Assembly: GCF_000153025.1 (NCBI RefSeq)
Contig: NZ_CH672432.1
Coordinates: 291,127 to 355,126 of the forward strand
Length of the DNA stretch: 64,000 nucleotides
Direction of reading: 5' to 3'
Source of the DNA: Marinomonas sp. MED121
Lineage (GTDB): Bacteria; Pseudomonadota; Gammaproteobacteria; Pseudomonadales; Marinomonadaceae
The notes beneath the pieces were generated by a model that was not told the DNA's origin, made no database searches, and saw only the letters and a list, made by a program, of their open reading frames with translations. Below, in pieces: positions 27,873-37,096 of this stretch (position 1 is the stretch's first letter; every line of letters starts with the position of its first letter). The position numbers and the translations under genes were made by a program.

Positions 27873-28481
27873 ATGAAAAAGGTACTGATAAATTTTTCTC
27901 ATCCAGCAAAGTCTCGCTCAAAAGTAAATAAAGCGCTACGTAAAGCGGTTACAGGGCTTGAGGGCGTTACGGTAAATGATTTATATGCCAACTACCCAGA
28001 CTTTATGATTGATATAGAGCATGAAAAACAACTATGTGAAGCACACGATATTATTATTTTCCAACATCCGTTTTACTGGTACTCCTCCCCAGCTATCGTG
28101 AAAGAGTGGATGGATTTAGTACTAGAGCACGGCTGGGCTTATGGCTCTAATGGTAAGGCCTTAAGCGGTAAAATCATTTTTCAAGCACTCTCAACAGGTG
28201 GTGATGCGTCATCATACCAAACAGATGGATACAACCAATTTACCCTGAAAGAATTGAGTGCACCATTACAAGCAACAGCTAAATTATGCGGACTTATCTG
28301 GTTGCCACCCTTTGCTGTAACGGGTGTTCATAGAGGACTTAGTACAGAGAAAACACTCGAGTTCGCACAAGATTATAAACGCATAATAACGGCACTTAGA
28401 GACTCACTAATCGATATAGAAGAAGCCAAACAATTAGAGCAGCTAAATACACACCTCAACCAGCTAATTAAGGAGCATTAA
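27873..28481 (+). CDS. kefG: KefG/KefF-type NAD(P)H oxidoreductase ancillary to KefB
   Basis: A 202-residue flavodoxin-like quinone oxidoreductase. Family features are [39 protein letters not shown] and a [11 protein letters not shown] loop. Such proteins bind and activate the glutathione-gated potassium efflux antiporters KefB/KefC. The following gene is the kefB homologue, one base away, confirming the pairing. Since that partner is interrupted by the Mu-like element, KefG may now lack its target. Confidence 0.88.
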   Translation: MKKVLINFSHPAKSRSKVNKALRKAVTGLEGVTVNDLYANYPDFMIDIEHEKQLCEAHDIIIFQHPFYWYSSPAIVKEWMDLVLEHGWAYGSNGKALSGKIIFQALSTGGDASSYQTDGYNQFTLKELSAPLQATAKLCGLIWLPPFAVTGVHRGLSTEKTLEFAQDYKRIITALRDSLIDIEEAKQLEQLNTHLNQLIKEH

Positions 28482-28482
28482 G

Positions 28483-29493
28483 ATGGAAGCCTTTCTCCTG
28501 CAATTTTTCATCTTTTTAACCGCTGCCGCCATCTCAGTACCTATCGCTAAAAAACTGGGGCTTGGCTCGGTATTAGGCTATTTGATAGCCGGTATTATCA
28601 TAGGCCCATTTGGTGCATCTTTAATTCATGACATCGAAGAGATCATGCACTTTACCGAGTTTGGTGTTGTCATGATGCTATTTCTTGTGGGTTTAGAGTT
28701 AAAACCCTCATTATTATGGCAATTAAAAACACCCATTTTAGGCTTTGGTGGCTCCCAAGTACTCATAACAAGTGCCATTATCACCGCCATTGGGGCGATT
28801 TTCTTACCTTGGCAACAAGCTGTGGCTATTGGCCTTATCTTAGCGCTGTCTTCAACTGCCATTGTTTTACAAACCTTGCAAGAAAAGGGCAAGATGAAAA
28901 CAGAGGCAGGTCAGTCTGTCTTTGCTGTTTTACTCTTTCAAGACTTAGCTGTCATTCCCATGCTAGCCATTATCCCTTTACTAGCCACACTGCCTGTTTT
29001 AGGCAGTGATCATCACGCATCCGTACTAATCGATATCAGTATTCTACCTAATTATTTACAAGTCATTATTACATTTGCAGCGATTTTGTTGGTACTCGCC
29101 TTAGGTAAATATGCGAGTCATCCTATGTTTCGCGTCATCGCGAAAACTGGGGTGAGAGAAATCTTTGTGGCAGCGGCCTTATCGCTTGTCATAGGTACGT
29201 CTTTATTAATGATGGCGGTTGGCCTTTCACCGGCTTTAGGGGCTTTTTTAGCAGGCGTTGTACTTGCCGACAGTGAATTCCGTCATGAATTAGAAAGTGA
29301 TATTGAACCTTTTAAAGGCTTGCTCTTAGGCATATTTTTCATATCAATTGGAGCCAGTCTAAACTTCACACTAATCAGCAACAATATTGTCTTAATTCTG
29401 GGTATGACAGTCGGTTTAATCGCCATTAAATGGCTTGTATTAGTGCTAATCGGCAGAGTCTTTCGCATTAGTCTATTCAGAACCACAATATAA
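28483..29493 (+). pseudogene. kefB: kefB, 5' part, interrupted by the Mu-like element
   Basis: About 328 residues of a CPA2-type potassium/proton antiporter: a run of membrane segments with the family's early [19 protein letters not shown] and [18 protein letters not shown] motifs and the exchanger core [23 protein letters not shown]. It should continue with the cytosolic TrkA-N regulatory part, which lies 12 kb away at 41576-42436. Host coding sequence runs to about 29471 (RVFRIS); the last seven codons are element DNA before a chance stop. It might still make a membrane domain without its regulatory domain. Confidence 0.9.
29466..29473. repeat. Left junction repeat CATTAGTC
   Basis: This 8-mer recurs at the right junction (41570-41577). 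It overlaps the last host codons for RVFRIS of kefB. It is the candidate target-site duplication of the Mu-like element, perhaps 5 bases (ATTAG) plus chance matches. Confidence 0.6.
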
Positions 29494-29679
29494 CTAGGAA
29501 GGAATCAAGATAAAGGGCATTTGATTAGGGATTATCAGTGCATATGAGGGCATAGGCGGACATAGTTTAGGAACGAGTGTTCCGATTATTTATCAAGTAG
29601 ACATTTGATGACAAATGCCTACTTACTATGAGCTATGTGAATGTCTTATTAGCTAGCACGAAGCCTAACCTGATCAGAG
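29474..29679. other. Left end of the Mu-like element
   Basis: About 200 bases without a gene. It holds CCACAATATAA (29483-29493), similar to the two CCGCAATATTT sites at the right end. It also holds a small palindrome GGAAC-GAGT-GTTCC (29570-29583) and a strong hairpin at 29595-29624 (AAGTAG and CATTTG pairing with CAAATG and CTACTT around ATGA). The hairpin lies just past the leftward nuclease gene. Transposase-binding sites are expected here. Confidence 0.5.
29595..29624. repeat. Strong inverted repeat in the element left end
   Basis: AAGTAG, one mismatch, CATTTG, loop ATGA, CAAATG, one mismatch, CTACTT. It is 56 bases after the stop of the leftward nuclease gene. There is no clear T run, so it is a weak terminator candidate; it may be structural. 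Confidence 0.5.
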
Positions 29680-30819
29680 TTAAAAGTTTCCAATTCGTAT
29701 TTTATTTATGGTATTGGAGTTGGAGCGACGATATGAAACCTCATTGTTATATGAAGAGGAAGAAAAATAAGTCCCGCCAGCGAACCGCATTACCCAGCCT
29801 TTCATTAACTCTTTGTCTCCGGAAACAGACAAGACACCAACTCTTGCGTGGTTTGCGACATGAAGCATCCCACTCCATTCCATTTGATCGTTCTCTCCCT
29901 CATAACCGAGGTTTTTAATCAGCGCTGTTTCAGCCGAAAAAGACAAATTTGAAAACAAAAGACAGAACTTTATTTTGAACTCATGACCATTAAGATTGAA
30001 CAGGCAATCGTTGTAGCTTATTGCTTGCCAGATACCGCGACTAGTTTTGTGAGTAAATCCAGACTCTTGCTTAAAATATTTGACCTCTATGCCGAAAGGT
30101 TCGTCAATAAAGCCTTCTTCAATAAGGTGTGGCCTTGGGTATAAAACAAAATCAATTCGTACATTGACCCCTTCTGCTAAATGTATACCCGAAACTTCTT
30201 CATATATATAGAAGTCACGATTAAATTTGCCAATGAACCAAGACTTCAATTCTTTTTCATCACTGAAACGTTTTGTTGTATTTTGACGTTCAATATATTT
30301 GCGTTTTTTGCGGCTTACTGTTTGCTTAATAAGGCAGTCAATCACTTTTCCCTCACCAAACTCCTTTTCAAACTCTGTCAGTAACTCACTAAGACGATCG
30401 TTAGCTTCTTTTAATTGTTTCTGTTCTTGTGTAAAACTATACTGAACATTTTCAAAAGACCAGCCATGGATGAGAGCTGTAATTCGCCTTTCTTCTGCAT
30501 GTGCATTGTTCCAGCTCTTTGATAAATAACTTCGATGTTCTTCACGCTCAATAGTAATTGAGTCGTCATATAATGGAGGCTCAACACCGGCATTAAGTTT
30601 AAGCGCTTCTTTACGGCTTAAAGAAGTACCCCTCTGTTCACCACATTGCTGGCATTGGTTAACAAAGTGTTTACCACCGCCAAATTCCCTTGTACGAAGA
30701 ACTAAATGATCACAACACTCATGCCTCCCTTGATCTAAGAGACTTTGAAGCTCTTCCTTTTTGGTTCGAAGCTCGACAAGTTGCTCATACAGCTCGTTAT
30801 CTGAGGATTCTAATTTCAT
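29680..30819 (-). CDS. Putative PD-(D/E)XK nuclease with N-terminal zinc-ribbon-like region
   Basis: A 379-residue accessory protein. Residues about 35-60 carry CC, HFVNQC and QQCG, a zinc-ribbon-like set of Cys/His. A lysine-rich helical middle follows. Residues about 220-270 contain RIDFVLYP (Asp223), FGIEVKY (Glu245, Lys247) and WQAISY (Gln265, Tyr269), the D, ExK and QxxxY pattern of PD-(D/E)XK nucleases. It lies between the left end and the repressor of the Mu-like element, where cargo is expected. It may be a defence or anti-competitor nuclease; that is inference. The known nuclease family is not identified. Confidence 0.65.
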   Translation of the reverse strand: MKLESSDNELYEQLVELRTKKEELQSLLDQGRHECCDHLVLRTREFGGGKHFVNQCQQCGEQRGTSLSRKEALKLNAGVEPPLYDDSITIEREEHRSYLSKSWNNAHAEERRITALIHGWSFENVQYSFTQEQKQLKEANDRLSELLTEFEKEFGEGKVIDCLIKQTVSRKKRKYIERQNTTKRFSDEKELKSWFIGKFNRDFYIYEEVSGIHLAEGVNVRIDFVLYPRPHLIEEGFIDEPFGIEVKYFKQESGFTHKTSRGIWQAISYNDCLFNLNGHEFKIKFCLLFSNLSFSAETALIKNLGYEGENDQMEWSGMLHVANHARVGVLSVSGDKELMKGWVMRFAGGTYFSSSSYNNEVSYRRSNSNTINKIRIGNF

Positions 30820-30917
30820 GGTAACCTATCCATTGATACAAAATTGAAACTTGAAATTGGCCTAATTTTTAGCCACGCTTTCAGATTAATGGCTAAATCT
30901 AATATGAGTCAGTACAT

Positions 30918-31325
30918 CTAAATTGGCCTTATAAAGTTCAGTATGAATAATCCGATTCCAATCCCTCCGAAAGCATAGAGATAAGGGTCGAAGCTCTGAA
31001 CCCCAAAGTAATTGCAAACGAAGATTGTTAATACGCCTACCCCAATGAAAGTCCCGCCTGCCTTCCTCATAAAAAGCCTTTCTTTGTTTATAGCGGCTTT
31101 TCTCTCTTCTATATGCAAGGTATCAAAATAGTTTTTAACTTCAAAATCACAGTTACGGCAAAAGGCAGAAAATCGGCCTGTTATCCTACCGCATTGGGGG
31201 CATGAAACCTTGTGGGGGTTACCTTCATCAAACTCAGGCTCTGGAGAAGCATGATTGTTAATATCGCGCCCAGCTATTTGATGTCTCTCACCACTCACAG
31301 ACTGATTCACATCTTTTTCTTCCAT
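30918..31325 (-). CDS. Small membrane protein with zinc ribbon
   Basis: A 135-residue protein. The N terminus carries SVSGERHQIAGRDINNH. A zinc ribbon follows at about residues 42-60 (CPQCG and CRNC), then two hydrophobic segments at about 88-107 and 115-132 that would anchor it in the membrane. The IAGRDI word recurs as IAGNDI at the end of the adjacent repressor-like protein, hinting at a shared ligand or interaction. Its function is unknown. It is co-oriented with the repressor gene, 10 bases downstream of it. Confidence 0.65.
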   Translation of the reverse strand: MEEKDVNQSVSGERHQIAGRDINNHASPEPEFDEGNPHKVSCPQCGRITGRFSAFCRNCDFEVKNYFDTLHIEERKAAINKERLFMRKAGGTFIGVGVLTIFVCNYFGVQSFDPYLYAFGGIGIGLFILNFIRPI

Positions 31326-31335
31326 ATATCAGAGC

Positions 31336-32022
31336 TCACCTTTCAATTTTTATGTCGTTTCCGGCTATTGTATGGTTTGTACCAGCTATTGTTTGTGTGA
31401 TTTTCTTTTTTCCAGTTGATAGCTTGTCCAACTGCTTCTGAAGGCTTTCAGATTTTTCTTTTTCAGCTAGATATTTATCAAACATCGCTTGCTCAGCAGT
31501 CTTTGCCTCGGGCAATAACGGCGTTAGTTTTGCAGAATGTTGGGCTATAGGAACCACTAACTCCATTTCTTCGATAATTGGAGTTTCCAGTTCATCTAAA
31601 TATTGAATTAACTGCTCTAAAGATTCAGAAAAAATATGCCCTTCTGGAAGTATTGATGTGAATTCTTCAATTATTCTTAACAGGTCTCCTTGACCCGCTC
31701 CTACAATGAAAGCACCACCTTTAGAAAATGAAAAACCTTTTGCCCAGCCTACTGATTTAAGGCTTAGAGTGGGAAGTGAATTATAAGCTTCCTCACCTGC
31801 AAGCATATCTTCTGCTGTGATCTCTAGCGCTGAGAAGATAGACATCATTTTCCCAAAAACTTCTAAAGAGGGAGATAATTCTCCTCTTTCATAGCGACTC
31901 AAAGTATCTCGAGATATCCCCAGTTGAGCTGCTAAAACTTCTTGATTCCAGCCTCCTAGTTTTCTTATCTCTTTTAACTTTACGCCAAAACTAGACTTAA
32001 ACGCCGCTTTTTTTGTTGACAT
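31336..32022 (-). CDS. XRE-family repressor of the Mu-like element
   Basis: A 228-residue protein with an N-terminal Cro/C1-type helix-turn-helix at about residues 12-70 (LKEIRKLGGWNQEVLAAQLG and ISRDTLSRYERGELSPSLEV). The C-terminal half is charged and ends with TIAGTNHTIAGNDIKIER. It is divergent from the early operon with only 71 bases between, the usual arrangement of a prophage repressor. It most likely keeps the element silent by binding that interval. No LexA-type self-cleavage domain is evident. Confidence 0.8.
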   Translation of the reverse strand: MSTKKAAFKSSFGVKLKEIRKLGGWNQEVLAAQLGISRDTLSRYERGELSPSLEVFGKMMSIFSALEITAEDMLAGEEAYNSLPTLSLKSVGWAKGFSFSKGGAFIVGAGQGDLLRIIEEFTSILPEGHIFSESLEQLIQYLDELETPIIEEMELVVPIAQHSAKLTPLLPEAKTAEQAMFDKYLAEKEKSESLQKQLDKLSTGKKKITQTIAGTNHTIAGNDIKIER

Positions 32023-32035
32023 TGTAGGTTATCCG

Positions 32036-32085
32036 CCTATTATTAATAAATAAATCATCTCAATAGCCTAATCCAATAATAGAGG
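32036..32085. promoter_or_regulatory. Candidate operator between repressor and early operon
   Basis: The 71-base divergent interval contains an inverted repeat: CCTATTATT at 32036-32044 and AATAATAGAGG at 32075-32085, around an AT-rich core with CAATAG. This is the natural place for repressor control of the early promoter. The right arm also overlaps the ribosome site of the first early gene. Confidence 0.45.
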
Positions 32086-32093
32086 TAAAGATA

Positions 32094-32384
32094 GTGGATA
32101 TAAATACAGCAATTGTATCAATTCAACAGTTCAACCGGATCAAGGGGGAATTCGTTGCCCAAGGAACAACATTAACTGAATGGTGCAAGAAGAACTCTGT
32201 GTCAACTCAGAATGTAAGATCTGCCCTGCTCGGATCTTGGAATGGCCCAAAAGCCTTAGATTTAAGGTTAAGAATCATTTCAGCTTCCGGCATGACACTA
32301 GAGGAATTAAAGGCACTTAAAGGCCCTGCAAACGACATAAATCAGGAAAATTTAACTGCTACTACACCTGAGATAGGAGAATAA
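32094..32384 (+). CDS. Small early DNA-binding-type protein (Ner-like position)
   Basis: A 96-residue protein starting at a GTG with AGAGG upstream. Residues about 10-68 form a helical unit with pattern IKGEFVAQGTTLTEWCKKN, then VSTQNVRSALLGSWNGPKAL. The same unit forms the C-terminal part of the next protein. As first gene of the early operon next to the repressor it stands where Mu has ner, so a DNA-binding negative regulator is likely. No precise family is claimed. Confidence 0.6.
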   Translation: MDINTAIVSIQQFNRIKGEFVAQGTTLTEWCKKNSVSTQNVRSALLGSWNGPKALDLRLRIISASGMTLEELKALKGPANDINQENLTATTPEIGE

Positions 32385-32385
32385 A

Positions 32386-32967
32386 ATGGCGAAGCTTTAT
32401 TTGGAAGATGGACTGGCGGTTAGCCTTATTGAGGCTATTTTAGCGGCTTACAGTAAACCTGATCAAAAAATCATCTTTGATAAGGTTGGTAATGATCTGA
32501 TTGAAGGCTTCAGTCCAAATGGCTCTACTAAACGCCGTTTATCTAAGTTGAAACATGACCCTGAGATGTTGGCTTATATTATTACTTTACCACTTGAGAC
32601 AATGACTCAGCGTGAAGTGCTGGAAATTTCTATTAATAAGTTTGGCAAGGAGCGAGCCCCCTCAAAAACTAGTTTTAATCGTTCGTGGTCTTGGCTTATT
32701 CAACAACGAAACCAATCGTTTCATGATGATGTGGAAAGTCAATCGGTCAAAAACATTCCTCCAAAAAATGAGCTTTATAACAAAGTAAAAGCTGGTTTTA
32801 TATTACAAGGAAGCTCTTTAGCTCGCTGGTGTTTGGATAATGATGTTGCACGGCAAAATGCAGCTCAGGCGTTAAAAGGCATTTGGGCTGGCCCCAAATC
32901 CTCTGAGCTTAAGCAGAGAATACTCGATTCTGCTGGCTTGACGATGGAGGACTTAGCTAATGACTGA
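32386..32967 (+). CDS. Early-operon protein, probable two-domain DNA-binding protein
   Basis: A 193-residue protein. The N-terminal half contains a helix-turn-helix-like stretch (TQREVLEISINKFGK, ERAPSKTSFNRSWSWL). The C-terminal 65 residues repeat the domain of the upstream protein (VKAGFILQGSSLARWC, then VARQNAAQALKGIWAGPK), so the two arose by duplication. AGGAGAA precedes the ATG, one base after the previous stop. Role unknown; likely in element regulation or transposition. Confidence 0.6.
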   Translation: MAKLYLEDGLAVSLIEAILAAYSKPDQKIIFDKVGNDLIEGFSPNGSTKRRLSKLKHDPEMLAYIITLPLETMTQREVLEISINKFGKERAPSKTSFNRSWSWLIQQRNQSFHDDVESQSVKNIPPKNELYNKVKAGFILQGSSLARWCLDNDVARQNAAQALKGIWAGPKSSELKQRILDSAGLTMEDLAND

Positions 32968-33277
32968 CTCAATTAACACTTCAACACTCAGTATTCTCAA
33001 AACTTTTGACGTTTTATTAGAAGAACCGCTTGAGGGCTATAGCCTTATAGAGCTGATTCCTCGCACATCTGGCTCAAAAACAGGTGTGAACCGTGCGTTG
33101 TACACATTAGAAGCGGCTGGCTGGGTTGAATCCTACAAGATCAAGGGCACGAAAGCTCAAAAATGGAAAGTTGCCGCCAAATTTCTAAAGTCAGCACATG
33201 ACTATCGCACAGCTGTTCTTGAGCACATAGAGGCCACCAAGACGGCGTATCAAAGCATAACGGGTAAGGAGCTATAA
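32960..33277 (+). CDS. Small winged-helix-like protein of the early operon
   Basis: A 105-residue protein. The middle reads as a winged helix: YSLIELIPRTSGSKTGVNRA, LYTLEAAGWVESYKIKGTKA, then QKWKVAAKF. It overlaps the preceding gene by eight bases and has GGAGG before the ATG. It likely binds DNA; its target is not known. Confidence 0.55.
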   Translation: MTDSINTSTLSILKTFDVLLEEPLEGYSLIELIPRTSGSKTGVNRALYTLEAAGWVESYKIKGTKAQKWKVAAKFLKSAHDYRTAVLEHIEATKTAYQSITGKEL

Positions 33278-33278
33278 G

Positions 33279-34241
33279 ATGACAAATATCACTCATGAGT
33301 TAGCGAAAGCAGAGAATGCTCTAGAACAGGCTGAAGAGATGAATGCTGTTGAAGCCTTGAATGATGCAAGTAGTCAAGGAGACAACGCCAATATAGACGT
33401 GGGGCTTATCTTAGGTCGCCTTCAAATGTCACAGACAATGGCAAAATTCGCCGACGCTGTCTCTTTATCAGTTTTGAAGCAGGTAAAAGAAGGCAAGAGT
33501 TACCGTGCTTTGAAGGGGAAAGTAATCACAGTTACAGACAGCGCTGGCGAAAAGCAAATTACATTACTGGGAACTTGGGATGAGTTTTGCAATTTATGTC
33601 ATACCTCCAAATCATCTGTTGATGACCGTTTAAGAAACCTTGAAATGTTTGGCGAAAGCGCGCTTGCCTCAATGCAATCACTTGGTATGACGACACGAGA
33701 TCTAAAAAAACTTCGTAAATTACCAGAAGAAGAGCTTAAAGTAATCGTCGATGAGGGTGAAATCAAGGTATCAGACCGAGAAGAAGCGTTAGACCTCATT
33801 GAGGAAATGGCTCACAAGCATCGAATCGAAAAAGCAGACATGCAACAAAATATTGCCAAACTTGAGCAAGATTGCCAATCAAGCGAGCGTCTTCTTTCTG
33901 ATAAAGATAAGAAAATTAACTCGCTAACCAAGCAACTAGAAGCAAAGCTTACTCCTGTGGAACGTCGTAAAAAAGAAGAAGAACTTCATGCTCGTTTACG
34001 TTCAGAGCTGTCTGTTTCTGAAATTGATATAGATAAAGGAATTGCGCGGCTAGGTGATGCTATTCAAACCACTCAAGAAACGTCTAGTTGCCCAACCGAT
34101 TTAAATGAAGCTTGTGGTGATGCCGTTTACCATGCTTTGAGCCGCCTTCTTGATATGGCGCTAGACCTTGGCATGGCAGAGCCTGCACTAAGACAGCTTG
34201 AGTCTTTTAAAGACAATGCCGAATTAATGAACTTGGCGTGA
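33279..34241 (+). CDS. Early-operon coiled-coil protein of unknown function
   Basis: A 320-residue protein. The N-terminal 180 residues are helical with TWDEFCNLCHTSKSSVDDRL looking like a helix-turn-helix. A long coiled coil follows at about 180-250 (MAHKHRIEKADMQQNIAKLE and onward), then a C-terminal helical part. This build resembles phage regulators or partition-type DNA-binding proteins. It lies one base after the winged-helix gene and just before the transposase gene, with AAGGAG as ribosome site. Confidence 0.55.
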   Translation: MTNITHELAKAENALEQAEEMNAVEALNDASSQGDNANIDVGLILGRLQMSQTMAKFADAVSLSVLKQVKEGKSYRALKGKVITVTDSAGEKQITLLGTWDEFCNLCHTSKSSVDDRLRNLEMFGESALASMQSLGMTTRDLKKLRKLPEEELKVIVDEGEIKVSDREEALDLIEEMAHKHRIEKADMQQNIAKLEQDCQSSERLLSDKDKKINSLTKQLEAKLTPVERRKKEEELHARLRSELSVSEIDIDKGIARLGDAIQTTQETSSCPTDLNEACGDAVYHALSRLLDMALDLGMAEPALRQLESFKDNAELMNLA

Positions 34242-34247
34242 GGCTTT

Positions 34248-36011
34248 ATGAATCCATTGGAACTAGAGCAAGCTCAATACATAAAGAGCATTATCAATGA
34301 GCTAGATGCCGCTGGACGTGGTGATCGTAGTGCTGTTTTACAAAGAGCCTGTGACCATCTTTGTTGGTCTAAAGACAAACTATATCGCCGTATGAAGGCG
34401 CTAGGACGCGATAGTAACCGTAAGGCACGTACTGATAAGGGTGAAAGCCTAATTACACGTGAAGAAGCGGAGGCTATCGCTGGGCTTATTCGTTCAAGTG
34501 AACGCGATAACGGTAAGCGGTTGATGACGATTAAAACGGCTATAGATTTAGCTCAGGCAAACGGTTTGCTGAATAGCTATGTGTCTCCAAGTACCGTGTT
34601 ACGTGCATTTGAACGTTACAAATTACACCCAGATCACATGAACAGTGCAGAAACAACGCGAACGATGCGCTCATTGCATCCTAACCATGTGCACCAGTTT
34701 GATGTGTCTATTTGTGTATTGTATTACCTCAAAAATGACAAAGGTTTACGGGCTATGCCTGAGAGCGAGTTCTACAAGAACAAGCCCGATAACCTAGAGA
34801 AAATTAAGAATAATCGTGTTTTAAGGTATTTGATTACCGATCACTACACGGGGGCGTTTTTTGTTCGCTACTACATGGCTCCAGGTGAAAACACGGAAAC
34901 GATTACACAATTTTTGTTTGAAGCCTTTTGCGAGCGCGATACAGGTGAGCTGTTATTCGGTGTGCCCAAGATTATGATTTGGGACGCAGGCTCGGCCAAC
35001 ATCGCACACCAAACAAGGCACTTACTGGACACGCTTCAAGTAAAGCATATTGCCCATACACCCGGTAAGCCATGGGCTAAGGGACAAGTGGAGACCACTC
35101 ATAACTTAGTGGAAAGACAGTTTGAGAGCCGTTTGTCATTTATGACTGTGAACAGTGTTGAAGAGTTGAATGCCGCGGTGATTAAGTGGTCTATCGGCTT
35201 TCAATCTAGGATCAAGCACAGCCGCCATAAAAGTACGCGTTTTGGACTTTGGCAAACCATCAGACAGGAGCAGTTAAGGCTCATTCCTGATGTGGCATTG
35301 GTGAAAAGCTTAATCCAACAGACGAAGCCTGAAACCCGCATTGTTAAAGCGAACAACTTGAGCATTAGCTTTGCTCCTAAAGGCTACGGTGCGCAGGAAT
35401 ACAGCCTTGAGCACATCCCGCACATTGTGGCTGGCGAAGAAGTCAAAGTATATGTAAATCCGTATTCGGCTCCAGATATTCGAGTATTAAGCGTTGATAT
35501 TGACGGTCTTGAGCATACTCATGAGGCCAAGGCGATAGAAAAAGATTTGGTTGGTTTTCCTCTTAGTTCGCCAGTTATTGGTGAACAGTTTTCGGCCATG
35601 CGTGAGACCCATAGTGATCGCAATCGTAAGGCGCTTGATGCGGCGGCATGGGGAACGGATAGCGGTAGAGAAATCAAAAAGGCTCGCAGCAAAGGTAAAG
35701 CTGTTGCTTATGATCATAACGTGGATCCATTGGCAGATATTAACCAACAAACCGCGCCACTGTTCATGAAACGTAAAGGCACAGAAATGAGCATTAAGGG
35801 GCCTATGATCACGGAAAAACCTATGTCGCTTATTAAACTTTTAACCCGTGTTAAAGCGCATTTAAACCCAAGTAAAAGTGAGTTTGAAGTGATGCGTAAC
35901 GTCTTGAAACTTCGCTTTCCTGATGGGGCCACTGAATCTGAAATGAATGTTTTTATTGGACAATGGGGGGACGACCATGGCGGTTACGCTCAAGCAAATG
36001 TTAAGCGATAG
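34248..36011 (+). CDS. Mu-like DDE transposase (MuA-type)
   Basis: A 587-residue transposase. The retroviral-integrase-like core carries Asp152 (HQFDVS), Asp246 (IMIWDAGSA) and Glu282 (GQVETTHN), giving the D-D-35-E pattern. N-terminal helix-turn-helix regions (about residues 20-125) would bind the element ends, and a C-terminal part follows that in MuA contacts the MuB ATPase. Its 3' end overlaps the ATPase gene by 35 bases. It drives replicative or cut-and-paste movement of the element. Sequence style suggests the B3/BcepMu side of the family rather than Mu itself, which is an impression only. Confidence 0.93.
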   Translation: MNPLELEQAQYIKSIINELDAAGRGDRSAVLQRACDHLCWSKDKLYRRMKALGRDSNRKARTDKGESLITREEAEAIAGLIRSSERDNGKRLMTIKTAIDLAQANGLLNSYVSPSTVLRAFERYKLHPDHMNSAETTRTMRSLHPNHVHQFDVSICVLYYLKNDKGLRAMPESEFYKNKPDNLEKIKNNRVLRYLITDHYTGAFFVRYYMAPGENTETITQFLFEAFCERDTGELLFGVPKIMIWDAGSANIAHQTRHLLDTLQVKHIAHTPGKPWAKGQVETTHNLVERQFESRLSFMTVNSVEELNAAVIKWSIGFQSRIKHSRHKSTRFGLWQTIRQEQLRLIPDVALVKSLIQQTKPETRIVKANNLSISFAPKGYGAQEYSLEHIPHIVAGEEVKVYVNPYSAPDIRVLSVDIDGLEHTHEAKAIEKDLVGFPLSSPVIGEQFSAMRETHSDRNRKALDAAAWGTDSGREIKKARSKGKAVAYDHNVDPLADINQQTAPLFMKRKGTEMSIKGPMITEKPMSLIKLLTRVKAHLNPSKSEFEVMRNVLKLRFPDGATESEMNVFIGQWGDDHGGYAQANVKR

Positions 36012-37095
36012 AAACGTATCCATTACCACGCTTGCGACAGCAATCGGATTATCTTACCCAACGGTGCATAAGGCCGTGAGTACAAATATTCCGCCAAAGC
36101 GTACCGCAAGGCGTTTTATTGAGAGCGTTCAAGGGTATTTAAAAACAATAGGTATCGAAGAAGAGATGGCTTGGTCAACGGTCGCACCCGCTGACCAAGC
36201 CCCAGCACCGCAGCTAAATCAACAGCCAGAAGACATGGCACTGGAGAATCAAATGTTAACACAAGAAGCAATGAAGCACTTTAAATTGTTCCGTAACCCA
36301 TTCATCAATGATATCCGCGACAGTCGTGATGTGTACTTGAATGAAGATGCTCGCTACGTTCTCGCGGCCATGAAAGACGTTGCCCGTAATCAAGGGATCC
36401 TCGCTGTAGTTGGAGACTCTGGTGCAGGCAAGAGCGTACTTCGTCGTATGCTCCTTGATGATTTACACAAGGATGGTGATGTGACGATCATTCAACCTAA
36501 GATTATTGATAAATCACGCGCCACAGCAGCGGGGATTTGTGATGCCATTATTGATGATATTAGCAGTGAGACGCCTAAGCGCAGCATGGAAGCAAAAGCT
36601 CGCCAAGTGGAACGCTTATTGATGGGGGCTTTTAAAGGCGGACAGCGTCACGTTTTGATCATTGAAGAAGCCCATGATTTAACCGTTCCTGTCATGAAAT
36701 ACCTTAAACGCTTTTGGGAACTTGAAGACGGCTTTTCAAAGCTGCTTGGTATTTTATTGATTGGTCAAACTGAGTTATCTGATCGCTTAGATGAGCGCCG
36801 CCATTACGAACTTCGTGAGTTTATTCGTCGTTGTATGGTGGTCGTCATGTCCCCAATGGATCATGATTTGGATAAGTATTTGACTCACAAATTTGAGCAT
36901 AACGGTGCTGATATAACGAAGATTATGACTCCTGAAGCCATCCTTGAAATGAACCAGCGTTTAAGAACGCGCCGTTCCGTCTCTGGCAGTATGGTTTATC
37001 CTCAGGTCATTAATAACCTAACTACCCGTGCAATGAATCTAGCCGCTTCATTGGGCGAAGACGTGGTTAGTGTTGATATTATTAGGGAGCTTTAA
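35977..37095 (+). CDS. MuB-like AAA ATPase target-capture protein
   Basis: A 372-residue ATPase. It has an N-terminal Cro-like helix-turn-helix (about residues 8-40, VSITTLATAIGLSYPTVHKA), Walker A GDSGAGKS at 146-153 and Walker B HVLIIEEAHD at 225-234. MuB proteins have this same order and deliver target DNA to the transposase. The ATG at 35977 follows GGGGGGACGACC; an ATG at 35947 is upstream in frame but lacks a ribosome site. It overlaps the transposase gene, indicating coupled expression. Confidence 0.92.
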   Translation: MAVTLKQMLSDRNVSITTLATAIGLSYPTVHKAVSTNIPPKRTARRFIESVQGYLKTIGIEEEMAWSTVAPADQAPAPQLNQQPEDMALENQMLTQEAMKHFKLFRNPFINDIRDSRDVYLNEDARYVLAAMKDVARNQGILAVVGDSGAGKSVLRRMLLDDLHKDGDVTIIQPKIIDKSRATAAGICDAIIDDISSETPKRSMEAKARQVERLLMGAFKGGQRHVLIIEEAHDLTVPVMKYLKRFWELEDGFSKLLGILLIGQTELSDRLDERRHYELREFIRRCMVVVMSPMDHDLDKYLTHKFEHNGADITKIMTPEAILEMNQRLRTRRSVSGSMVYPQVINNLTTRAMNLAASLGEDVVSVDIIREL

Positions 37096-37096
37096 G

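Noticed and set aside
29540..29583. Resemblance of the left end (GGCGGACATAGTTTAGGAAC) to Tn7-type transposase sites
   Set aside because: Seen only by eye from memory. The element has one MuA-like transposase and a MuB-like ATPase, with no TnsA/D/E set, so a Tn7 assignment is not supported.
29628..29918. Rightward open frame over the end of the nuclease gene
   Set aside because: It is antisense to the well-supported leftward nuclease gene and has no ribosome site.
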